From Calendula officinalis (Eukaryota; Streptophyta; Magnoliopsida; Asterales; Asteraceae): DNA of 64,000 nt. Positions within the stretch are counted from its first letter, which is position 1; each line of letters begins with the position of its first letter. The stretch spans positions 58,644,861-58,708,860 of the forward strand of contig OY970828.1 in assembly GCA_963853835.1 (NCBI GenBank), in the 5' to 3' direction. Below, piece by piece: positions 9,705 to 19,581 of this stretch. The translations under genes and the position numbers were made by a program. A model generated the notes under the pieces. It was not told where the DNA came from and did not search any database. It worked only from the letters and a program-made list of their open reading frames with translations.

Positions 9705-11301
9705 TAAATGGCTAGTAGAAACGCTAATTTAGACTAATTTTCCAATACAAACGCAAATACTATATATTTTATTCCGTGCATTAGGACTGACAGAAGTTGT
9801 TGTGCACATTATCACTTGTATGTTATGCATTATAATTAGCATATCAAAATTTAATCGTAGGTTTATTTACTAATACAAGAGTTTAATCGGAATTTATCAT
9901 GTTTTAGTTCAGAAACATAAAACATATGACACAAATAAATGAACTTGAGTTTGGTTAACAATGCACTTATTCTAATACTCCTTATATAATAGCAAATAAT
10001 GTCTACAATTTTCTGAAATACTTTGTCACTACACGTAGAATAACAATTACATGTACAATACATGCATGAGTGTTGCATAAAAATATGATGTTAATGTGTA
10101 ATTTTTTTTGTTTGTTGACATCTCTTTAGAATTATATATAGTAAAATGTTTTTTCTCTGTTAAAAAGAAAGTAAAGTGTTTAACTTTTTACCAATTCGTT
10201 TTAAAAGGTGTGGAGAAAAAATAAACTCTAAAAGTAATCTATTGCCGCAAGATTTTTATGTAGCTAAGAGCATATCATTTTTGTGTAGCTAAGAGCACAT
10301 GGTATGGGGGCAGTTACTTATACCCAATAACTTCGCAAAGTCACACCACAATCTCGTTATTTGCTCGTCAAAAGAAATTATTTGTAGGTTTGGCCTTCTA
10401 TGCTTAAAAAACATCCTATAACATGGTTTTAACATGTTATACCATACCGAGAATTTTATATGTACGACTGCCCTGGTGTCTCATGTCAGGGGTTTACTAT
10501 GGACGATCGAGGCATAGCGTGCACTATTATAAGTAGTCTAATGGTCAAAATCATAGTTACATGTTACAAGATGATGTAGCTATTGATATTTTTTAGACTG
10601 ATTTCCTAGTTTGAACCAAATGAAATTAAATCTCCCTAAAATAGACTTGGGTTTTCAATTCTTCTCAAAATAGACCGTGCAACAACCCCCGCGAGCGTGC
10701 AACCGTGCAACTCCACTAGAACGCCGTCACGTGTACGAGTTAGTGCTGGACAAATAGGTACTACTTCTCATTCATACTGCTCAACCTTGTTACTACTGCT
10801 CGTTAATACTGCTCAAACTTGTTACTACTGCTCGTTAGTACTGCTCTCCATTTAGTGTTGCTCCTTAATGCTGCTCGTTAGTGCTGCTCCCAGTTAATAT
10901 TGCACAAGTCTCCCAAGTCGCACGAGGTATTTTGGGAAGATTGAAGTTTATCAGTCTTAAATGGGAGTCTCTCACTTTCTTTAGTCTAAATTGATAATTA
11001 TTTCTATTTTTTAATTCCTGCACCGAGCTCTATTATCAGCCTTTGTAGAGAACTAATATATTAAAAACGAATTTATCAACAACTTTATCAATTTAGCGCA
11101 TATTTGAAAAACTTATATAAAGGCTTATAAAAATCTTATTAGCATATATTAATTAAACTTAATTGAACTTACATTATAAAATTTTTTAAGTTTATATAAA
11201 CTTATGAAAATCTTATACTTCAAATAAAAATTGTAATATTTTATACAAAACTTTTCTAATTTATTCTCTTATTCAAATCTGAACTCAATCACCCTTTTCG
11301 G
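9705..11301. other. Non-coding AT-rich stretch
   Basis: No supported gene or RNA gene. 9710-10680 is AT-rich without clear repeats. 10765-10905 holds a minisatellite (listed separately). 11000-11290 is a run of TTATA and AACTTA-like sequence. Confidence 0.5.
10765..10905. repeat. TACTGCTC minisatellite
   Basis: About nine imperfect copies of a unit around TACTGCTCGTTA, with variants TGTTGCTCCTTA and TGCTGCTCGTTA, lie in tandem, partly as a higher-order unit of 20-30 bp. Confidence 0.6.
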
Positions 11302-11854
11302 TAGGGGTGTTCAAAACCGGGTACCCGGATTTTCGGATACTCGAAATTCGGGTACCCGGATTTTCGGATAGTGAATTTTACTACCCGCATTTGGTACCTG
11401 GATTTCGGATACCCGGATTTCGGGTACCCGGAATTTCGGGTATCCGAAATCCGGGTATCCGGTATCCGGAAAAAACAAAATATTAAAATATTTTTCAAAT
11501 ATTTCGAGTTTTTTTTGGATATTTCGGGTATTTTTCAGATATTTCGGGTACTTTTTAAATATTTTGGGTATTTTTGGGTATTTTTGGGTATTTTCTCAAA
11601 TATTTTGTGTATTTTTTGTATATTTTTTGAATATTTTTTGAATATTTTTCGTATATTTTTTATTTTCGGGTAATTTTTCGGGTATCGGGTATCCGAAAAT
11701 CTTGAAAACACTACCCATATTTGGTACCCGGAATTCGGATACCCGGATTTCAGATACCCGGATTTTCGGATACCCGGATTTTCGGATACCCGGATTTCGG
11801 ATATCGAGTAATTTTTCGGATACCCGATTTTTCAGATATTTTTGAACACCCCTA
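11302..11854. mobile_element. hAT MITE (TAGGGGTGTTCAAAA family), copy 2
   Basis: TIRs TAGGGGTGTTCAAAAC and TTTTTGAACACCCCTA enclose 553 bp, with a perfect 8-bp target duplication CTTTTCGG (11294-11301 and 11855-11862). The interior has the same GGATACCCGGATTTC and ATTTTTCGGGTA repeats as copy 1. The open frames across it come from these low-complexity repeats and are not genes. Confidence 0.93.
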
Positions 11855-11862
11855 CTTTTCGG

Positions 11863-12192
11863 GACAAATTGCGATTTGCGGACCTGTCTTCGAGCAAAAA
11901 GTCAAACGCATTTCACGTGTATATTATTTGCACTTGTCACTCCTACAGTGTTGTGTAATCTATGTCGTCCATCATTTTGTATATAAACAAGGATTAACTA
12001 CTCCTGACATAAAACTTATATTACTGGTATTGAGTTGCGTTTATGTATGTCTAATATTTATATAAAGTTTTAAGGGATAAACTTTAGTTATTGAATCAAA
12101 AGATTCCTTAACCACCATTATCAGAAAATCATATATGATTTAATATACAACCACCACTATCATTAAATCACATGTGATTCAATATACAACTA
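11863..12192. other. Unique flank ending in an AATCACATGTGATT minisatellite
   Basis: 11863-12100 shows no gene. 12110-12192 has two units with AATCATATATGATT (12127) and AATCACATGTGATT (12166-12179), separated by ATATACAACCACCA. The Copia element at 12193 inserted here; its right flank at 24161 begins AACCATCACC, next to another copy of the palindrome at 24222. Confidence 0.6.
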
Positions 12193-12508
12193 TCTTAGGT
12201 ACTAAATTGTTGTAAAGAATAGTCTAGGGGGCAATGTGTAACATTGCATAATGTTTTAGTTTAGCTTAGTTTTAGACTTAAGCTAATTAGGTTTAATTAA
12301 GAGAATTAAGGTAAATGTATATAAGCCTAGATGTAACCCTTAATTCTCAACTTTTGCACATTAATCATTCACACTTTCCAGCAATTGTTTTTTCTATCTC
12401 TCTCTCTAGTTTCTCACTCTAAAAGCCCTAACCATCTTCATCACTTTTCTTACTAAAATCATCATCTAACATCAAGTATGGATTGATTCAGTGTTTTTAA
12501 GCATTACA
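12193..12508 (+). repeat. 5' LTR of the 12-kb Copia element
   Basis: It begins TCTTAGGTACTAAATTG, where the 3' LTR has TGTTAGG, and ends AAGCATTACA. At 316 bp it is slightly longer than the 3' LTR because of a CT-rich indel. It is followed immediately by the PBS. Confidence 0.9.
12301..12348 (+). promoter_or_regulatory. TATA box in an inverted repeat of the 5' LTR
   Basis: Perfect 11-bp arms GAGAATTAAGG (12301-12311) and CCTTAATTCTC (12338-12348) enclose a loop with TATATAAG (12318-12325). The arms are also perfect in the 3' LTR although bases beside them differ. Confidence 0.65.
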
Positions 12509-12525
12509 ATTGGTATCAGAGCTTA
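12509..12525 (+). other. Primer-binding site, initiator tRNA-Met
   Basis: ATTGGTATCAGAGCTTA follows the LTR directly. TGGTATCAGAGC is the usual complement of the 3' end of plant initiator tRNA-Met. Confidence 0.9.
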
Positions 12526-12968
12526 ATTTCAATCTGAAAACGATCCATTTCCATCACTTGCTGTTCAAATCAGAAGATCAAGAGGTTTTTCAAGGTTTTT
12601 GAAGAAAAAGAGGTCTAAAATCATAAAACGGATTTGAGGTACTAATTCTTGTTCATATGGATTAAATAGCTTTATTTTGTTAATATATTAAGCTTAGAAT
12701 CGAGTTAGGATCGAATCCAATCCATTTTGATGAAGAATTTGGATTTTTAGCAAAAACCATTAAAGCTTCAAAAACCTTCAAAATTCAAATTTTCCATTAG
12801 TTCTAGGTTGATTTTGGTTAAGTTAGTAGTAATGGATTGAAGGAAAAAGGATTTGGGTCATTTTGCAAAAAGAATCGAAGAATTTGGCTAAGAAACGAGC
12901 ATTTTAGGATCAAATTAGTGGTTTTTTCTTGGCTGTTCGTCACTGTTGTGCTCAAGAACGACGTAACT

Positions 12969-13245
12969 GTTCTCGGCCCGAGAACAGTAACAAGTTCGTC
13001 CCGAACTCATCTTTAAGTTCGGCCCGAACATCAGAACTAACTTCGGCCCGAACTTCACATAAGTCTTCGGCCCGAAGTTCACATAAGTCTTCGACCCGAA
13101 CTTCACACAAGTCTTCGACCCGAACTTCTTCCAAGTCCTCGGCCCGAACTTCATTCAAAATCTTCGGCCCGAACTATCGTCAATCTTCGGCCTGAACTTC
13201 ATTGAAAATCTTCGGCCCGAACTCTTAAAAGTCTTCGGCTCGAAC
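12969..13245 (+). repeat. Leader array of odd palindromes (TTCGGCCCGAA)
   Basis: About twelve units, spaced 20-30 bp, with the core TTCGGCCCGAA: arms TTCGG and CCGAA around one central C. Variants are TTCGACCCGAA and TTCGGCTCGAA. The first unit is the longest, GTTCTCGGCCCGAGAAC at 12969-12985. The array ends about 50 bp before the gag ATG. A frame through it (12929-13195) encodes only a Ser/Arg/Thr repeat. 12526-12968 is leader DNA without a gene. Confidence 0.8.
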
Positions 13246-13296
13246 TTCTTTTTCCAAACTTAAGTTTTGTGCGGTCGTTTTTCTTACCAATAAGAA

Positions 13297-16200
13297 ATGA
13301 CTTCCAAGGACGCCTTGTCCATTGGATCAGACACAAAACCACCTGTTCTCTACCGAGGAGAATACGGTCAATGGAAGAAACGGTTTCTTCATTTCATCCT
13401 GAGCCAACATGCAGGTCCATATATCCTTGACTCCCTTACAACCGGGCCCGCTAAGTTTTATCGTGCATTGGCACCAGCCCCAAACTCCGAACCAGCATTA
13501 CCTGGTGGTGTAATCGAAATTCCCCCGTCGGAATACACCCAAGAGCAGAAGGATAGGGCTAGGGCTGATGTGTACGCACACTCCTATATGCTACAAGGCA
13601 TCACAAATGAAATTTACAGCAGCCTTGATAGTTTCGGCACGGGAAAAGAGCTCTGGGATGAGATCCAAAAGCAAATGGAGGGTACTGACCTGGGTAATAA
13701 AGCTAAGATGGTATCCACCCTAAACACCTACGGTCAATTTAAAGCTACCCCGGGAGAAGAATTGGAGCAAACCTACATCAGATTCTGCAACATGCTCAAT
13801 GAGCTCAGAAAGAACAAACTCATCAAAGAGAAACTTGAAATTAACATCAAATTTATCCAATCCCTACTACCGGAGTGGGAGATGTTTGGCAACAGTGCCA
13901 TGCAGCACAAGGACTTAAGCTCCATAGATATTCATGAATTATATGAGTACCTACATCAAAACGAGCCTATGGTGAGAGGAATCGCCAAAACTAGGCAAGA
14001 TACTGTTGACACTCTTGCAACGTTGGCCAAACAAAACCTAGCTCTCAACAAGGGTATCAATGAAGCAATGATTGCAGCACAATCAAAAGAAGTGGTAAAT
14101 GAAGAACCAGACACTCTGATCCCTGCGGGGACACAAGATGAAATCGACTCAGTTCGTCAAGCCTTGGCTCTCATTTCAACCTATAACAACAAGTACTACA
14201 ACAAGCCAACCAACAACAACCTCAGATCATCCTCAAATTTCAAATTCAACTCCTATTCTCAAACCCCGAACAACAAATCCTCATCTTCCTCCGCTGAGCC
14301 ACCTAAGAAATGTTACAATTGTGGTATGACGGGTCAGTTTGCAAAAGAATGCAAGAAGCCAAAACTGAAGGACTATGAATACTTCAAGAGGAAAATGCTC
14401 ATGGCCAAACAAGTTGAAAATGGCAAAGTCCTATTGGCTGAGGACCAACAGTGGCTGGAAGACTCTGATGCTCAAGAGGAAGAGGAATGCACTGCCATCA
14501 TGGCTCTTATGGCGAGATCAAACGAACTCAGAGCCGCCCTGGGCATCCCTGAGAACGATGAAAATGAGGTACACTCTTCTTCTTTTGACTCTTTATTACC
14601 TGACTCAGACACTGATGAATCAGAGAATTCCTTGTTTAATGAAATTTTTTTTCTTAAAATTGATGAGAAATCACAATTGACAAAACAAATCACTTCTTTA
14701 GAATCCGAAAAGGAATAACTTTTAAATGATTTAAGTGATTTAAGTCAATGTTCTCTTCAAATAACTCAAGTAAACAAGGAATTACAAAATCAGTTGTCTA
14801 CGTCAAAATCTGCTTATAAATTTCAAATTTCTGAATTACAAAATAGTCTACAAACACAAGTTAATTCAACCAATGAATCAAATACACAAATCTCAAAATT
14901 AAAGGCAGAAAATTTAACCTTTCGTCGTCAACTTGAAACTCTTGTTCCTCAAGTCAATCAAAATAACCTTTCAAATCAAAAAACACAAGAGTTACAACAA
15001 CAGTTGTCATCGTTTCATGCTGCTCACACTAGTGAGGTCAATCGTCTAAATCACATTATTAATACAAAAAACATTGAAATTTCGAACCTGAAAAACATGA
15101 AGACGGTGTCAAGTAATAAAGACGACTCCAAGCAGCTGATAAATAATTTGGCGAATCAACTAAGTCCAGAGCAAAAATGGATGAAGTCCGCAGACATCAA
15201 GATAAAAGACTATCAAGATAAGTTGAAGACGGCTGGCAACGAAATTCAAAAACTAAATGAACAAATCACAAACATAACTAACAACTTTAAAAAGGAAATC
15301 GATGAACAATCAGCAACCATACACAGTCTTATTGTCAGAAAAGAAAATGCTGAAGAACACATCTTAAAACTGGAACAGACTATTGTGAAAGCTGGTCATA
15401 CTGAACAAACAATAAAATTAAACCAGCCAAAAGAGTTCAGATCGTACAAGTCAAAAGTGGGTCTTGGAGCAGGAAACATCCGCCCTCTGGAAAAAGCTGC
15501 AGATGTTCTTCCAACCTTATATAACTACGATTACATGAACTTGGGAATCTGGCAAAGCTTCCTTCATATGCCAGATGAAGAAGCAGAAGTTGAAAAGTTC
15601 AACCGGGAAAAGGAAGAATATGCTCAAATTAGCTTCAATTATGATGCCCTAAACTCAACATACGAAAAGAAGAAAGCAAAATTTGAACGCAATGAATACT
15701 TTCCAATCATTACACCTACTGAATTCTCCATTCCTGAAAACCAAATTTTAAAACAAATCAAAGAGCCAAAGCTATATGTTCCTCCATTAGTTTTAGAAAG
15801 GAAAATTGTCCAATTAGAAACTGAAATTGATGAAACTCACAAGGCCTTTGATAAAGAAAAAGAAAAACTTCAAAACAAAATACATAATTTAGAGGACACC
15901 ATTTTAGAATTAAAAACTAAAACGAACAATACTTTTTCCCAAAATTCTAAAGCCTCTTTGTTAGGGCCAGCACCGACAAACCCAGTTCCAACCATCTTGA
16001 AGAGAAGCACTAATCCACCTATTTTGAATCTTGTAGATCGAAGATTAGAGTCTGAAGGGAAGAAGTCCATGAAGCAACCTGAAGTCCAAAGAGCCACGCA
16101 GTCAAAGAAGTCTATTCAGACTGGATCCAGTATGCTTAAGAAGCCTAGTCTACTTAAGAAGTCTAGTCCACCTAAGTCTGTAGTTTCATCTTTGTCTGTT

Positions 16201-16923
16201 CAAAATAAATGTAATGACTCTAGACAATTTATTTCTCCGAAAGAAGCTTATGGCATTGTTTATGATTCTGCAATTTATCGTCTAGTTAATCATGGTGTTA
16301 ATGATGTAAATTTAATTATTAAAACTGATAAAAATGGCAACAAGATTTACTTTGATAAAAAGACCGATAAACCAATATCTCAGTACAATGAACGATATTT
16401 TATTAAAATAGATACTCCTTGTGGTAAAAGACATGATGTTCTTGGTAAACGTCGTGAAATCATTCAGTCTTGCACAACTTGCTATCCAGATCCTTGCAAA
16501 TCAATAAACTCTCGATCAGAAAAATCTACCGTTCCACGTCCATTAAAACCAACATCTGAAAAATCTTCATCTCGTCGCTCCCTCGTGTATCGGGAAGTTT
16601 CTAAACAAACATTGTCAAATCCAAAGCTTCCATCAAAAGCTCAAAAGAAAACTTTCAAACAACAGAAGAAATCTTCTAAAACTCCACAAACTTCTGTCTC
16701 GCATCTTTCTTCTCGCCACAAGTCTTCCGGAGGAAACTCTGCACAAAAGCCAAAACCATCAGTTTCCTCAAAAGGCAACAAACCGTCCGCTAAAACGAAT
16801 ACTCATGTGAAATATACTTGGATTAAAAACGAAAAATCTCATTGGATTATTCAATCCTCTGAAAAATCTTTCAAATGGGTCATCAAAACTGAACTGCCTC
16901 CTAGAAGTTCCCAAAAGCTCTAA
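13297..16923 (+). pseudogene. gag with long coiled-coil extension, one premature stop
   Basis: One frame of about 1,208 codons is interrupted only by TAA at 14716-14718, where the related copy on the minus strand at about 2850 has CAA, so this is a single C-to-T change. Residues about 20-200 are the UBN2-type Copia Gag domain, starting with the motif KPPVLYRGEYGQWKKRF. A zinc knuckle CYNCGMTGQFAKEC (14311-14352) has Gln in place of the metal-binding His. Then come an acidic linker, several hundred residues of coiled-coil-like heptads (14600-15400), a conserved block around NLGIWQSFLHMPDEE (15540), a second coiled coil, and a basic, Ser/Lys-rich tail with two CxxC pairs near 16420-16500. Gag forms the virus-like particle; the long tail is typical of Sireviruses. 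It is in a different frame from pol. Confidence 0.8.
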
Positions 16924-17027
16924 ATTGATCATCTCAAACAGTCTGCATAAAACACATGTCACTAATCGTTCTGAACCCATACAAGATTGGGTACCTAAAA
17001 TGTTTTATTTGTTTTATGTAGAATTTA

Positions 17028-18399
17028 TGGTACCTCGACTCGGGCTGTTCGAGGCACATGACGGGAAACAAAAATCTCCTAACCAACTTTCGAGAAAAAT
17101 ACTTAGGAACGGTCAAATTTGGGAATGATCACTTAGCAGCCATCTTAGGACTTGGTGATCTCATCTGCCATAACCTGATAATCAGAAATGTTGCCTTTGT
17201 CGAAGATCTCTCTCATAATCTCTTCAGCATCGGGAAATTTTGTGACAAGACTCTAGAGTAAACTTTCGTACAAAGAAGTGTGCTATTCGTACATATGACG
17301 GGGATGGACTTCTAACTGGAACTCGTGACACAAACCTCTTCACTATTGATCTTAATGACCTTAGTACAACCGATGAAGTTTGTCTCGTGTCAAAAGCTAC
17401 TGCCAATGAGTCATGGTTATGGCATCGCCATTTGTCTCATCTCAACTTTAAAACAATGAACAAACTTGTAAAAGGAGGTCATGTGTCTGGATTACCTGAT
17501 GTTGCCTTTGACAAAGATCACAAATGTTCATCATGTGAAAAGGGAAAAATGACAAAAAAAAGTCTCACAAACCTAAACCAGCTCCAAGTACTTCCAAACC
17601 TCTTGAACTACTACATATGGATTTATGTGGTCCAATGAGCGTTCACAGTCTTGCTGGAAAACGCTATGTTTTGGTTATTGTTGGTGACTATTCCGGATAC
17701 ACATGGGTTTATTTCCTTCGTTCAAAGGATGAAGCCGCGGAGATCATCATCTCATTTATCAAGAAAACTCAAGTGAACCTAGAATTAAATGTTAAAACAA
17801 TCCGTACCGACAATGTTACTGAATTCAAGAATCGGGTCCTTGACTCTTATCTTGAATCTGTTGGCATCACCCATCAATTTTCCGCTGCACGAACTCCTCA
17901 ACAGAACGGTGTTGTTGAAAGACGAAATCGTACTTTAGTGGAAGCTGCTCGTACGATGCTTTCATTTTCAAAACTTCCTCTGTCGCTATGGGAAGAAGCC
18001 ATCAGCACCGCCTGTTTTACACAAAACCGCTCAATCATCAACAAAACATACAACAAAACTACTTATGAACTAATCAACAATCGAATACCAAATGTAAACT
18101 TTTTCCACATTTTTGGTAGTCGATGCTTCATCCTAAGTGATAACGAGAAACTCAACAAGTTTGAAGAGAAAGCCGAGGAAGGAGTCTTTATTGGATATTC
18201 AAAGGATTCAGCCTCATTCAGAATATACAACCGATCCACAAGAATGGTCAGAGAAAGTGTCAATGTATCATTCGATGAAACATTCCTGCTTGATTCAAGC
18301 TCAACCGGCATTGAAAGACCTCTACCCACAACCCCTACCAACCCCTACACCAGTCGATCTTCCACCTCCGTCGGATATTATCTCTCCACTGGTGATTGA
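17028..18399 (+). pseudogene. pol part 1: protease, GAG-pre-integrase and integrase, frameshifted
   Basis: The frame opens with the protease active-site region WYLDSGCSRHMTGN (17028), just after an in-frame TAG at 17019, and continues to 17261. A frameshift precedes the GAG-pre-integrase zinc motif (HRHLSH ... CSSCEKGKM, 17425-17550). A run of A at 17550-17557 causes the next shift. The integrase core follows at 17617: MDLCGPMSVHSLAGKRY, then VGDYSGYTW with the first Asp, TDNVTEFKN with the second Asp, and NGVVERRNRT with the catalytic Glu, followed by the C-terminal region to about 18300. The core motifs survive although the frame is broken, which points to recent decay. Gag ends at 16923 and the short gap to 17028 has stops in the frames checked. 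Confidence 0.85.
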
Positions 18400-19581
18400 C
18401 TTCTCTAAATTTCATCTTCCTCGTGTTGAACCACCACCTCAGATCAATCCTTTAAATCCTGAAACTGCAATCATACCACATCCTGCTTTTTTGATAATTC
18501 CAACGTTAACCCTGGTCGACTCCCACTTCCTCATTCTACGAAGTGGACAAAGGAACATCCTTTGGACCAAATCATCGGAAACCCAGAGTCTTCGGTTTAA
18601 ACCAGAAGGGCTTCAGCAGATGAATGTCACCATGCATCATTCTTAAGTTCCACTGAACCTAAGAAAGTCAGTGAAGCGCTTTCCGATCCAGACTGGATAA
18701 TTGCTATGCAAGAAGAAATTAATCAATTTGAAAGATTAAAAGTCTGGCGCTTAGTTCCTAAAACCCCGGGTTCATCAGTCATCGGAACTAAGTGGATTTT
18801 TAAGAACAAGAAAGATGAAGAAGTATCTCATGGACGATTGTAAACCTATTGCAACACCGATGTCCACGAGCGCCAAACTAAATGCTGATCTGGATGGTAA
18901 ACCGGTCGATGTAACAAACTATCGGGGTATGATTGGATCACTACTTTACTTAACGGCCAGTCGTCCGAACATCATGTTTTCAACATGCATCTGTGCTCGG
19001 TATCAGGCTGCTCCCAAAGAGTCTCACTTTCTGGCAGTCAAACGAATCTTCCGTTACCTAAAAGGCACCAGAGATCTTGGTCTTTGATATCCCAAGGAGA
19101 CCTCGTTTGATCTTTCTGCCTTCTCTGATGCTGATCATGCTGGGTGTATGCTGGACAGGAAGAGTACATCTGGGGGAGTTCAATTTTTGGGAGATAAGCT
19201 AGTCAGCTGGTCATCAAGAAAGCAAAACTGTGTCTTACTATCCATCGCTGAAGCAGAATATGTTGCGGCCGCTAGCTGTCTGTCCCAGGTGATATGGATG
19301 CAATCACAGTTAAAGGACTATGGCTTTTCCTATAGCCGTATTCCTTTATATTGTGATTCCAGAAGTGCAATTGCAATATCCTGCAATCCATTTCAACATT
19401 CTAAAACTAAACATATCGATCTTCGATATCATTTTATCAAAGATCACGTTGAACTGGGCAATGTTGAATTGTACTTCGTATCCACCGATTTTCAATTGGT
19501 TGATTTGTTTACCAAGGCTTTGGACGAAAAACGTTTTAATTATCTGGTCTCAAAGCTTGGTATGCTAAATCTCAAAACTTA
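18400..19581 (+). pseudogene. pol part 2: RT with core deleted, plus RNase H
   Basis: The start of RT is present at 18650-18820 (DPDWIIAMQEEINQFE, then GTKWIFKNKKDE). The sequence then jumps at about 18818 to KYLMDDCKPIATPMS, which in Copia lies near the RT-RNase H border. The catalytic core with the YVDD box, normally several hundred codons, is absent. The joint lies in GAAGAAG, so a microhomology deletion is likely. RNase H follows with SDADHAG (one stop before it at 19086), DRKSTSGG, AEAEYVAA, CDSRSAIA and KTKHIDLRYH, ending at 19581. 18400-18650 is the variable linker with at least one frameshift. Confidence 0.88.

Noticed and set aside
11371..12065. Frames of 100 and 114 codons with RVSGI and FGYPDFGYP repeats
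   Set aside because: They are translations of the internal repeats of a hAT MITE.
12929..13195. Ser/Arg-rich frame with SSARTSHK repeats
   Set aside because: It is a by-product of the leader palindrome array upstream of gag and has no gag homology.
12969..13245. CRISPR-like array of short spaced repeats
   Set aside because: The genome is that of a plant, the repeats are 11-17 bp and imperfect, and the spacers are related to each other.
16924..17030. Intron between gag and pol (TTTTATGTAG as 3' splice site)
   Set aside because: The same string is present in the 8-kb element, but the only 5' splice candidate (GGGTACC) would give an intron of about 30 nt, too short for a plant intron.
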